Below are positions 10,687-19,975 of a stretch of DNA of 64,000 bases, in pieces. A program made the position numbers and the translations under genes. Every line of letters starts with the position of its first letter. Position 1 is the stretch's first letter. The notes under the pieces were generated by a model. It ran no database searches. It was not told where the DNA came from and saw only the letters and a program-made list of their open reading frames with translations. Source of the DNA: Pilasporangium apinafurcum (lineage: Eukaryota > Oomycota > Peronosporomycetes > Pythiales > Pythiaceae); the NCBI GenBank assembly GCA_001600495.1, contig BCKE01000022.1:62001-126000 (forward strand). Reading direction: 5' to 3'.

Positions 10687-13600
10687 TTACTCGCTGATTT
10701 TGGTTTGAGTACCGCGCCGTTCGTACTCAATATCGTAGCGACGAAAACACTCGAAATACGCGCACAGTGCTAACTCTATTTTGATATTTGCGGCAGAATC
10801 GGCTTCTCGCTCTATGAAGATCTCGACTTCACGTTGGATTTGCCTCTGGACTCGCTCTAGGAGCAAAGATTTCGATAAGCCCTGGGTGCGTTGACTTAGC
10901 GCCTGGTTGAAGCGATCCATCCACCTGTTGACGGCCAAATGCAAGTGCCGACTCCACGTCTGCACGAGCGAAGTTTCTCAGTCACATTATGAGAAAGAGA
11001 CTGGTCGCAGTGATACCAATTCTGACTCACCTGCATTTGGAACTGCTCTCGCATGGCTCGAAATCGAGGATGAGGGGTCTTTTTCTGCACAAACCACGCC
11101 ATCAGCTCAGGTTGGGATGCTAGTTGGTCGCGCTGTAGTATGGAAATGTTAGTCAGACTACTATTCTTGCAGTTTTTTCTGTCCTAATACGATTTTGTTA
11201 CCATTTCAGAGGCACAGGCATACAAAGTACCCACAACGGACGTGGAGTTCCGATATTTCTTAATGCCTTGGACACCATCAGCATTTTCCTTTCGCCACCA
11301 TGGAGGGAAACACGTTTCCTGGAATTCTGTGGGGAGAACACCCATACGTTTGCCGGTCTTGGAGGCGTCGACCATCTCGAAGAGATACTGCGCCATCGCC
11401 AAGCAGCCGGGATCACACACTCCTTCGGGAGCCCAATCGGCCCGCAGCATGTGCCAATTGCTCACAAGTCCGAGCTGCATCTGGTTTTCATACGAGAGCA
11501 CCCACTTATCTACGAGTTGCCATGATGGAAACAGGCAAGGGTAGCTATTGGTTGACGATGGTCTTGCGGTAGTGTTTGACAGAGGAAGAGCGGGTGGGGC
11601 AGGGTCAACAGGCACAACAAGATCAACTAATCGCCGGTCCCAACAAACCCAGACATCGTCGCCATCAAAGTCACCTCCAGAGAGCATATCAGCCAGTGAT
11701 CGCTCTCCCTTGACAGGGACTACAACTACGTCCGTCAGGAGATGACGCCACTTTGGGGAGAGATTTACTGCGTTCGCCTTACGGATATCGCCAGGATGAT
11801 ACGCTGGATTTCTTCCCAACACAACGTCGCCAGTGATCACGCCTTCTTCCCCAGCACTTCCACTGATGTGAATAAACACTAGTCCCTCTTCTAGTTCATT
11901 TGTGGGGTCTGCGATCATCAGCAAGCGTGCGGACTGAGGAACAAGAATATGACCGCGTGTGAGAATTGAGTCAAGGCGTTTCCGCTGGATCGCGTACAGT
12001 AATTCGACCAAATAAGGTTCTTTCTCCTGCCAAACTCCACATCGGATCATTTTCGCAGCCTCGATGCAGAAAGCATCCTCAGGAAACCATTCCAAGTACG
12101 TCAGTGTCTTGCGTTCGTCACGAAAAAAGTTGAATAAATAGTCGAATTCCTACAAATACAACAGGAAGACAAGGCAATGATGTGCTGCAAGCCTCTCCCA
12201 TGAACATATGCAGATCAAGAAGATTCACAAAATAGGACTCACGAAAACATGTACGTACTTCTTCCTGCAGTTCGAAGAGAATGTTTAGAGATGATTCTAG
12301 TAATCCTTCCAGTAGAAATAGCAATTGACGGTTCAGGCACGAAGGACCACGATAGTTACTAAATCGTCGAATCTCGAAACTTCTCTGCCAGTGCGTGCTG
12401 ATGGAATGGCTGTTGTCTGGAGGGACTCCATTTGGAGGTTCCTCATCGTGATCAAGCTTCAATTTGTATTTCTCCATGGATGGACGACATGCTAATGGTG
12501 CTTGAAGATCTGGATCGATATACCACATCCCTTTGAAGGCACCAAATCGAGCTTGGACAGCCGCAGGAAGATATGTTGAAGAACGATGGTTTTGAGCCTC
12601 TGTCGTAGACTTATTAGCCTTTGTTTCATTGTAGAGAAGCCACATCAATTCCACCGACATCGGTGCACAGCCGTCGGTCATCAATGCCCCAGTCGTACTA
12701 TAGATATCAGGGAACCGGAGATCTAATTGCGCAATGGCAAAGCGTTGAAATGTACATCCTACGCTGGTCTTGGAAAAGCCGAGGTCAAAGCGAGCCACAT
12801 ACTTGGCGAGCGAGACATTTTCATTCTCAACCGGTGGGAAGTGCCAGTTGCGTATTGATTCGATTAATATGGGCTTTAAAATACCTGGAGTTCCAGCACC
12901 TACTGCGGCCATTTCACCAGTGATGCAGGAGTATTCAGCGAATAAATACAGAATTAGTGCTTTCCCAGTGCTTTTTGCATGAAAAGCGCGATACATTCGG
13001 CCACAAATCCCAAAGCGTGCTGTATGGGAACGGAAGAGATCACGGATAGCCTCTCGTGACGTGTGATTGGTGGATCGAATATGTAGCTGAAGAAAGCGAT
13101 CAGCGCCAAAGCATCGGTAAAAGCGACAGGACTGAGCGATTGTCGGCATCTGGAAGCGTAATTTTGCCGCGAAATCGTCGCGCTTGACTATGCTCCGGAG
13201 TGATTTCGCATTAAAAGATGCGGCAAACACCAAACAATGGTTGGGCGGCATCATTTCCTGATAGAACGCGATCAGTTCGGGTATATTCAAGCGGCCAATG
13301 GAAGACTGATTGGAAGTAAACACCGCTTCGAGCCACGTTGCCAAAAACTGTGTATCTATGAGAGAAGCAGACCCATCGCTAAGCGTAGACGGTTCTGATT
13401 CCAACATGAGCCTCTTGAAATTCTTCACTTGCTCCTCATCCACTCTTGGTCTTTCCAACGCCATTAATGATAAACGCTTCGTGACATTGCGTGTTTCACC
13501 TGAAGGACATGCATCAGTTGCGATGATGGGGGTTGCTACTGGGAGAAATGACTGCTGGAAATGTGGAAGACTGCGAGGGTCAATGCTGCTCCTGCGTCGG

Positions 13601-14013
13601 CGATTTTCCAATGACCGCTGTGAAGACGAAGACGACAACCGCTTTCGTAGCACCGCCAGACTTTGTCGCCGCCTCCTCGTTCTACTGCTGCTGTTATTAT
13701 CATCAGTCCTACGTTTCTTTTGCGTGGTAAAATCTGGTGTCTGATATATTGCTGTATCGATATGATGTTCATCAGAAACATGCTGTTTGGTACATAACCC
13801 CACACCAACGCTTAAGAAGACATAGCTTTTCTTACCTCGATCCATGACCTCTGCGACAACACGTAGGTCCGCTTCAATTCCTTCCGTCACGCGAATAGCT
13901 TCCTGCAACCATGCATCCTCCTCTTGCTCTATGTCTTCTTGATTTCCAGGCGTCATCATTACTCTTAGAAATAGGCAGCCAAGTTTGACTGGTTCATTTA
14001 GTGTGGGTATCAT
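10687..14013 (-). CDS. Cellular RNA-dependent RNA polymerase (RNA silencing)
   Basis: The exons that keep the frame are 13836-14013, 12259-13751, 11202-12149, 11031-11132 and 10687-10959, giving 997 residues. The first intron (13752-13835, 84 bp) could also be read through but has a good GTAAGA donor. The catalytic loop GGDFDGDDVWVCWD (DFDGD at about residues 717-721) is the hallmark of the QDE-1/EGO-1/RDR6 family. It is preceded by conserved blocks RQLLFLLEGLLESSLN, LEWFPEDAFCIEAAKMI and TRGHILVPQSARLLM. The N-terminal ~150 residues are Ser/Arg-rich. Such enzymes make double-stranded RNA that Dicer cuts into small RNAs. The N-terminus is shorter than in many relatives, and a Fanzor fragment begins about 60 bp upstream, so 5' loss is possible. 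The catalytic core looks intact. Confidence 0.93.
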
Positions 14014-14069
14014 TAGTGTTCATAAATAGTATGCAAAGACGCATTTTACTTATCTTCTTTTCGCAAGCT

Positions 14070-14572
14070 GTCCGTCCGTACGAAAAATATATGAGATTCA
14101 CTATCCATTTTGTCCGTGCGGCCAAACCTGTCATATTGACTAGAAAACCTGACAAACGAATTACCTCGAAATCTTATTTTCAGTATAACCAACTGCAAGT
14201 GTGTCTTTGCAACCAGTATGGNGAATTTTTTTACTGGTATGTCATTCGACAATTCGCCACCATGGCGTCAAAGCGCTCAAGAAGGAACTGGCAAAGCGCA
14301 CTACCGTTCGTTCCGTCGACAANTTTCGTACAAGCAAGCGATGTTTCCACTGTCACGCTGAACTTTCGAAGGTAGTCTTCCCGAAAATGGTCAACGGCGT
14401 TCCCGATGGCACAATTGAATCTCGATCCGTTTTGCACTGTGAATCCAGTAAATGCAAGACGTTTTGGGATCACGACGTGAACGCTTCGCTGAATATTATG
14501 CGCGTGACGACAGAACTTTTCAACAATCGAGCAAGACCAAAGTACTTGCAACGAGAATCAAGTGAGTCGTAG
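14070..14572 (+). pseudogene. Fanzor relic A2, C-terminal half only
   Basis: Starts near PYEKYMRFTIHFVR, which resembles SYEQYM of relic A1. It then gives ALKKELAKRTTVRSVD, FRTSKRCFHCHAELSK, VLHCESSKCKTFWDHDVNASLNIM, the zinc finger and last RuvC motif of the family with the catalytic Asp retained. The stop is at 14572. The N-terminal half including RuvC-I is absent and the frame changes upstream. Two undetermined bases (14222 and 14323) fall inside. The fragment lies head-to-head with the RNA polymerase gene. Confidence 0.8.
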
Positions 14573-14663
14573 AAGCGCAAAAAAAGCGTGAGCTCGAGGT
14601 CTTCGGACTTGAACCTGCTCACACGGTACAGCCCGTATTCTAGGTGTAGCCAGTTGGTAGGCG

Positions 14664-14682
14664 CAACTCGCTTCGCGAGTTG
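14664..14682 (+). other. Hairpin downstream of Fanzor relic A2
   Basis: Perfect 8-bp stem CAACTCGC / GCGAGTTG with a TTC loop, about 90 bases after the A2 stop codon. In TnpB and Fanzor loci the guide RNA is encoded at and beyond the ORF 3' end, so this could be a remnant of one. It could equally be a terminator-like or chance hairpin. Confidence 0.4.
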
Positions 14683-15068
14683 GAGTAACCTAGTTATCGT
14701 CAATTATTACCAAAGGCACCGAAAATGTCACCCTAAAAAATCCTAAAGATTCCTAAGATATTCCCTCACATTTGCTTTCGGGCTTTGTTCTAATGCCATA
14801 GCATATGGCTATCCTAAAAGAGGGACGAGCCTCCCTGTGGGCACTCGTGGACACTTGTTATCTTTTTACATTCTGCAAGCTAATCAACTTGCGCTATAGA
14901 TTGCAGTTGGATCATAATTACTACCAGCAGCATTGTCTGGCTTTTCTTCTGTGGCCACGTCTATACGGGTAGCAGCTTCTTGCTTACCAAGTTCACATCT
15001 CTTGAAAACAAGCATCAATTAACACCATTAGGTGATGCTGCTAAGATCAACGAATGTAAATTTCCTCG
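14683..15068. other. Intergenic, no gene seen
   Basis: AT-rich sequence between two transposon relics with no ORF or repeat I can name. Confidence 0.35.
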
Positions 15069-15783
15069 TCATCCTGGTTTTCTCACAATAGTTCTCTGAC
15101 TTTTCATTCTCCATGTATACTTTCGACTGTGATTGAGAAAGAATGCTGCTTCATCCAGCGCTATCCACTTTTTCCCTGCATGTTTGGACAATAATGACAA
15201 AAAATGACGTTGTTGTGTGCTACAGGCTTCTTGATAAGCAATGGGAGCCTTTTTGTACGTGATTTTATGTTCTAGCAAGATGCACTGGACTGTTCGTAGA
15301 GAGACATCAACGTCATATGTATTTTTTACGAAAACAACTCCGTCAGCAAGCGTGCTTGTATTACGATTGAGAAAAAAATTGACGAGTTGGTTGCGTTGGT
15401 TGTCATTCAATTTTCGCAGATAAGATCGATTGAGAGGTCGTGCTGCAAACTTAACACCACTGAGCCAATATTGAACGGTTCGTTTGCTTATATCAAGAAT
15501 CTCAGCTATCTTGATGAGGGCGAATCCTTGGGTCCGAAGATGAAAACAAATTTGTCGTTCAACAATTGATTTCATGGCTATATACTTTTATGGATAAAAA
15601 AGGTGACATTCTCGCTGCAACCCGTAATAACGTATTAAATAGACAATAGTTGAGTGTGCACCGCAGCACGATAGCCCATATTGTTTCTATAGACTGGAGT
15701 TCTGAGTGATATAAAGGAGTAAATATTACTTCATGCCCCTCCTCCTTTGTCATTGCAAATGCTACAAGTAGATCTCTCTGCAT
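15069..15783 (-). pseudogene. DDE transposase pieces (Tc1/mariner-IS630-like), in permuted order
   Basis: The frame 15575-15069 reads as the N-terminal part: a helix-turn-helix (IAEILDISKRTVQYWLSG), a linker, then WIALDEAAFFLNHSRKYTW, which fits the first catalytic Asp strand of IS630/Tc1 enzymes, ending soon after. Upstream on the same strand, 15783-15559 carries the C-terminal catalytic block EVIFTPLYHSELQSIETIW, equivalent to the YxPxLxPIExxW motif. The C-terminal piece thus precedes the N-terminal piece, and the middle Asp block is missing. This is either two truncated copies side by side or one rearranged copy. It is not functional. Confidence 0.75.
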
Positions 15784-15844
15784 ACCGGGTTCATTTTGCT
15801 CAAATTACCACTAGCCGATAGTTACGATTTTTCCTGTTGATTAT

Positions 15845-15998
15845 GCGTCGAAGAGCATTCTTACACTCGCCATGTGTCTCCTACATGGACTTTCAAAGTC
15901 ACTCGAGTTGCAACGAGCAGAATAGAGTGTAGGAGGATTATACGTGGACAGCGGGGGAGACTAGCAATCTCTCAAGCGTGTCCACACAGCTTAGTCCA
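15845..15998 (+). repeat. Solo Fanzor-A 3' module
   Basis: Matches 3771-3909 of relic A1 from the end of the last RuvC motif (GCGTCGAAGAGCATTCTTAC) through the stop and 3' flank to GTGTCCACACAGCTTAGTCC. No other Fanzor sequence is attached. A GTGGACA / TGTCCAC stem is possible within it. It ends 140 bp before the PDZ gene start. Confidence 0.7.
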
Positions 15999-16138
15999 TA
16001 TTGGTATTCGCCAATAAAACACATTTGTCCCGAATTTAGATTGTATAGAAAAGGTTACAGTTGCGAAAGCAAGGGACGCATCTGAAAATCAGAACCAGCG
16101 CGGAAGATTGAAAAAGAGCGAAGCTGTGGGGAAAAGCG

Positions 16139-16966
16139 ATGTCAACGAATGTACCACCAGTACATGAAGCAACAAAAACTCCCTCTTCAACAGATAAAGA
16201 AAGTCTAGCTAGTTTTTCTGGTAGTAAAAAGGACTCATCCTCGGCACATGAAGCGAAGGGTGAAGATCGCCACCAAGTGTTTGTGATTGCCTTGTCCGCA
16301 CAGGAGAAACTTGGCGTAAAGCTGCTGCCACCAACTGATGGTGTGATCAAACACGGATTAAGTATCGACAGCGTTGACAACCCTCGTTTGGTGGATGCGG
16401 TCCAAACGGGCGATTGGATCGTCGCAATTGGAGGGAAGCCAATTGATCAGATGACGTTTACCGCTGCAGTTAATTGGATTCGTGATTTACCACGACCACT
16501 CGAGATTTCTTTCGAGATTGATGAAGCCCGACGAGTTGAGATGCAGCAGCAGAAACGTAGTATCAAGAAAGCTAACGATCTCAGTAAGCAGCTCGTTACG
16601 TATTCGGTAGAGTTTGATGACACACCCATGGGATTAAAGTTTGAAGAAGCGCCAAGGCGGTTTGGCATCGATGGCGCTGTGGTCTGTGAACTCACTGGGC
16701 AGGCAAAGTCCTGCGGGAAGATCAAAGTCAATGATATTTTGTGTAAAGTGAACGATACAGACGTGCTCTGTCGACCGTACGCAGAGGTCATGACAATGTT
16801 ACAAGATGCTGGTTCTTCACACAAGACGTTGTATTTTGTACCGAAAGATCAGCTACCAAACGTACAGCATATCAGTTCATTGCGTACGGGGTCGTTTTTC
16901 GTTCGTAAGGCGACTTCTACGGATGCAAAACAGAATGCAAACCTCGACAACCACCACCAGCAATGA
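16139..16966 (+). CDS. Two-PDZ-domain protein
   Basis: Single exon, 275 residues. A Ser-rich leader (1-45) is followed by a PDZ domain (about 47-130) with the modified carboxylate loop EKLGVKL and GDWIVAIGG, and a second PDZ (about 150-240) with PMGLKFEE and VNDILCKVNDTDV. The protein ends soon after, with NQ/H-rich residues. It is closely related to the N-terminal halves of the genes at 19976-24298 and 26126-28000, but has no C2, PH or coiled-coil part. PDZ domains bind short C-terminal peptides and act in scaffolds. It may be a short duplicate; the absence of introns and the intact frame argue that it is still a gene. A Fanzor 3' module lies just upstream. Confidence 0.85.
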   Translation: MSTNVPPVHEATKTPSSTDKESLASFSGSKKDSSSAHEAKGEDRHQVFVIALSAQEKLGVKLLPPTDGVIKHGLSIDSVDNPRLVDAVQTGDWIVAIGGKPIDQMTFTAAVNWIRDLPRPLEISFEIDEARRVEMQQQKRSIKKANDLSKQLVTYSVEFDDTPMGLKFEEAPRRFGIDGAVVCELTGQAKSCGKIKVNDILCKVNDTDVLCRPYAEVMTMLQDAGSSHKTLYFVPKDQLPNVQHISSLRTGSFFVRKATSTDAKQNANLDNHHQQ

Positions 16967-18704
16967 TGTATAGAAACAAAAAGACTGTCTTCATGATACT
17001 ACACAGCCGATCAAAAAAATAGTACGAGCACTGTGTGTGAAAACATTCGCAGAAATATGGTCGAACATGATGAGGCGAGCCCAGGTTTACAGTGTTGAGC
17101 GTAGATCTGTAAAGCAGACTAGATGCACATAGTGGAAGCAGAGGTATATGGGTAGTGTTATCAACATCGTATTCTATGAATTAAAAGAAAGATTCTTGAT
17201 GGTCTCCAGTAGATGCTTTTGCTTCCGCAGATCCCAAGCTCATTCGAGTGGATATGTATGACCCAGTGTTCATCATTTATATCTGTTGTTGTGGCTATAG
17301 TAGCTTCGACACATGAGGTCGGTATATATTCGTTAGGAAAGGTACATTCTGCACCTCCAAAGGACTGTGTTAGACTTGTAACTTTGCTGTAAACAGAAGT
17401 ACGTGACGTAAGGTTGGACGATGAACAAAATAGCACTTCAAGTATGCTCTATAATGTACGGAACATGTTCACATGGCGATTCAGACTGCAGAGAAGCACT
17501 AGACCCGACAAAGCACGCATTGTGTCAGTCACGATATTGCTTTGGGTGAGTACGACGGAATTGGAAATGAGCTGTCGCGTAGGAGGTTGGCCATTACGGA
17601 CAAGTAGCCCTCAGCACCGCAGAAACGACACGGACAACAACTTCACTTGAACCTCATTGTCACTGCCCAGTTTTCTTCATTCATGCTTGGATTTCATTGC
17701 GGCCCATTTTGACCTATATACTTATCGAGAGCACATTGTGTACCTGCGGACTCTTATCCTCGCATCATTGATTGATGCACACGCTAGTTTTCTTCCCGTT
17801 ATTTTTCGTCCTTCCTAGCCACCTGAGAACACTGAATGTGTCACTTGGCCGATTAATGAGAGGAAGTAGGCGTATCGCTGGCACTCGCTGTTCCCTCGTT
17901 GACGTTAAACTCTGCTAGTAGACACACAAATACCCAATGCAGTAAACATACCCACTTTTTGTTGTCGTTGAGCTCATATAAGTGGCTACAGAATTCTTTG
18001 TGCTTCTAGTGTCTTTCGACCAACATCATAAATGCATGCAAAATGTAATCACTAGTGCAACCATTTCTTTCCTCACGTTCTATTTTGTTCTCAGGCATGG
18101 CAAATTGCTTCTTTTCCTCCTCTGAGTCCAATTTGGGCTGTTTCGTGCATCCAGTCGTCTCTGGTAGCAGGGTGGTAGGTGACCATTTCAATTGTCCACA
18201 TGAATGGGTGTGGGTAACATGTAGCCCATGTGTGCTGTAAAAAGCACTTTTTTCCAAATTATCTACTCCAACTGGCTAATGTTTTAAACGCCAATATCTC
18301 AATTATATGTTTTTTTCAAACTCATATCATCCAATCATATCACGTTTCTATAACGTTTATCTTTGTCCTTTTTATTTTTTGGGAGCTGAGTGAGGTTAAG
18401 CATTTTTGCAAAATTTTTTAGCCATAAACACTAAACATTTTAAGGTTGACTTCGCTACTTCAACTTAAATCGAGACCTATCTATATTTGTAGGTTATTCT
18501 GAATTTCGGCAAGCTATGTAAACTACAGACGCTAGTACTGTAACCTATAACTCAGAGCTTAAATTTGTAGTGTATCTAAAGTTGACTCTCTTCCACGTCG
18601 GAATCCTTCCTTTTCAAAGGCGCAGTTCAAAGTACCAATAGCTACGCTTCACGAGTGCATTCGCACTCCTCAACTTGTCGCCTTAAGCAACACCAACTTA
18701 CAGA
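16967..18704. other. Long intergenic stretch, no gene recognised
   Basis: 1.7 kb with only short frames on either strand (for example 17414-17650 plus, 18006-18257 minus) that show no family motif or convincing splice pattern. The part near 18250-18500 is AT-rich. It should include the isomerase promoter just before 18705. Confidence 0.4.
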
Positions 18705-19700
18705 ATGCTGACGCTTGGTGGTACATTTGCTCGCGCTGGACGGTCTTTTACGCGCACTCATGGCGCGTCAGTACTGCTACGTCCGTCGCAATCAATCGCG
18801 GCGTTTTCTAGCAATAGCGACACAGCGCACCTCTCACAGGTATTGGCAACGAAATCCGCACCTATCGACTTCAAAGCCCACACATTCGAGACTCTCGCAC
18901 TAGATATGAAGGACAACTATGTGCTACATATGCAATTGAATCGCCCCAAGACCATCAACGCCATGAATATGCAGATGTGGAACGATTTAGCACGCGCGTT
19001 TGATCTCATTGAAGAAGACAAGAGTATCAAAGCAGTCGTGATCTCTGGGAATGGCAAAGGATTCACCAGCGGTATGGATCTCAACGTGTTTGCCACAATG
19101 CAGAAAATCGCTATGGAGGAACCCTGTGATGGCCGGAAGCGTGAGGCGCTCATGCGCACAATCGACTATTTCCAACGGATCATCTCTGCCCCCGAACGTT
19201 GTCGTGTGCCAGTCATCGCCGCTATCCATGGCGTCTGTATTGGTGCCGGTGTCGACTTCATCACGGCCTGCGACCTCCGCTACTGCGATTCTTCCACCGT
19301 GTTTTCAGTGAAAGAAGTAGATTTGGCCATCATTGCTGACGTTGGGACATTGCAGCGGCTGCCAAAACTCATCGGCGAGCAAGCGGCAAAAGAATTAGCG
19401 TTCACCGGTCGAAATTTTGGGGCATTGGAAGCGCAAAAGCTCGGATTGGTGCTTGACACGACGACCGACCAGGATGCACTACTAAAAAAAGCGATGGATG
19501 TGGCGGCGGAAATCGCCAAGAAAAGTCCGCTGACGATTCGAGGCATCAAACAGACCATTCACTACCAACGCGACCATTCGACGACCGATTCGCTCCAACA
19601 GATTCGTTACCATAATGCTGCAGTGCTATACAGTGACGATCTCATGCAGGCCATCAGCGCTGTGATGAGTAAGAGCACGCCGAAATTCCGGGATGATTGA
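18705..19700 (+). CDS. ECH1: Delta(3,5)-delta(2,4)-dienoyl-CoA isomerase, mitochondrial
   Basis: Single exon, 331 residues, crotonase superfamily. The N-terminal ~45 residues are rich in Arg, Ser and Thr without acids (MLTLGGTFARAGRSFTRTHG), a typical mitochondrial presequence. The CoA-binding and oxyanion-hole segments are GKGFTSGMDL and GVCIGAGVDF. The residues that define this enzyme in rat ECH1 are conserved with the same spacing: Asp in GAGVD (184), Glu in VKEVD (204) and Asp in ADVGTLQRLP (212). This supports the dienoyl isomerase rather than a simple hydratase. It shifts double bonds so that unsaturated fatty acids with odd-numbered bonds can be oxidised. No C-terminal SKL peroxisomal signal is present (ends FRDD), so a mitochondrial location is favoured. 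Confidence 0.93.
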   Translation: MLTLGGTFARAGRSFTRTHGASVLLRPSQSIAAFSSNSDTAHLSQVLATKSAPIDFKAHTFETLALDMKDNYVLHMQLNRPKTINAMNMQMWNDLARAFDLIEEDKSIKAVVISGNGKGFTSGMDLNVFATMQKIAMEEPCDGRKREALMRTIDYFQRIISAPERCRVPVIAAIHGVCIGAGVDFITACDLRYCDSSTVFSVKEVDLAIIADVGTLQRLPKLIGEQAAKELAFTGRNFGALEAQKLGLVLDTTTDQDALLKKAMDVAAEIAKKSPLTIRGIKQTIHYQRDHSTTDSLQQIRYHNAAVLYSDDLMQAISAVMSKSTPKFRDD

Positions 19701-19975
19701 AAAGGAATAAGAAACATTTTCCATCATTGTAGTTTGTCATTCATTCATTCATTTGGTCATTTGTGACCTTCTCCTAGGTGGAGCTGCTGGCTCTGTTCTA
19801 TATGTGTGGTGCCAAGGAAAGAAAGGAAAAAAATCAATCCGAAAACTCCCAACTACAGATACTCTCGACACTCTGTTGACTCTACTCACAAAGTTCTACC
19901 ATTTTCTCTTTTTCCCTTCATCGCCTTGGCTACATAAGCTGTGTATGTATGTGTATGTGTGTGTTTCTCATTTGT

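Noticed and set aside
12621-12982. Plus-strand frames inside the RNA polymerase gene
   Set aside because: Antisense to the conserved polymerase core.
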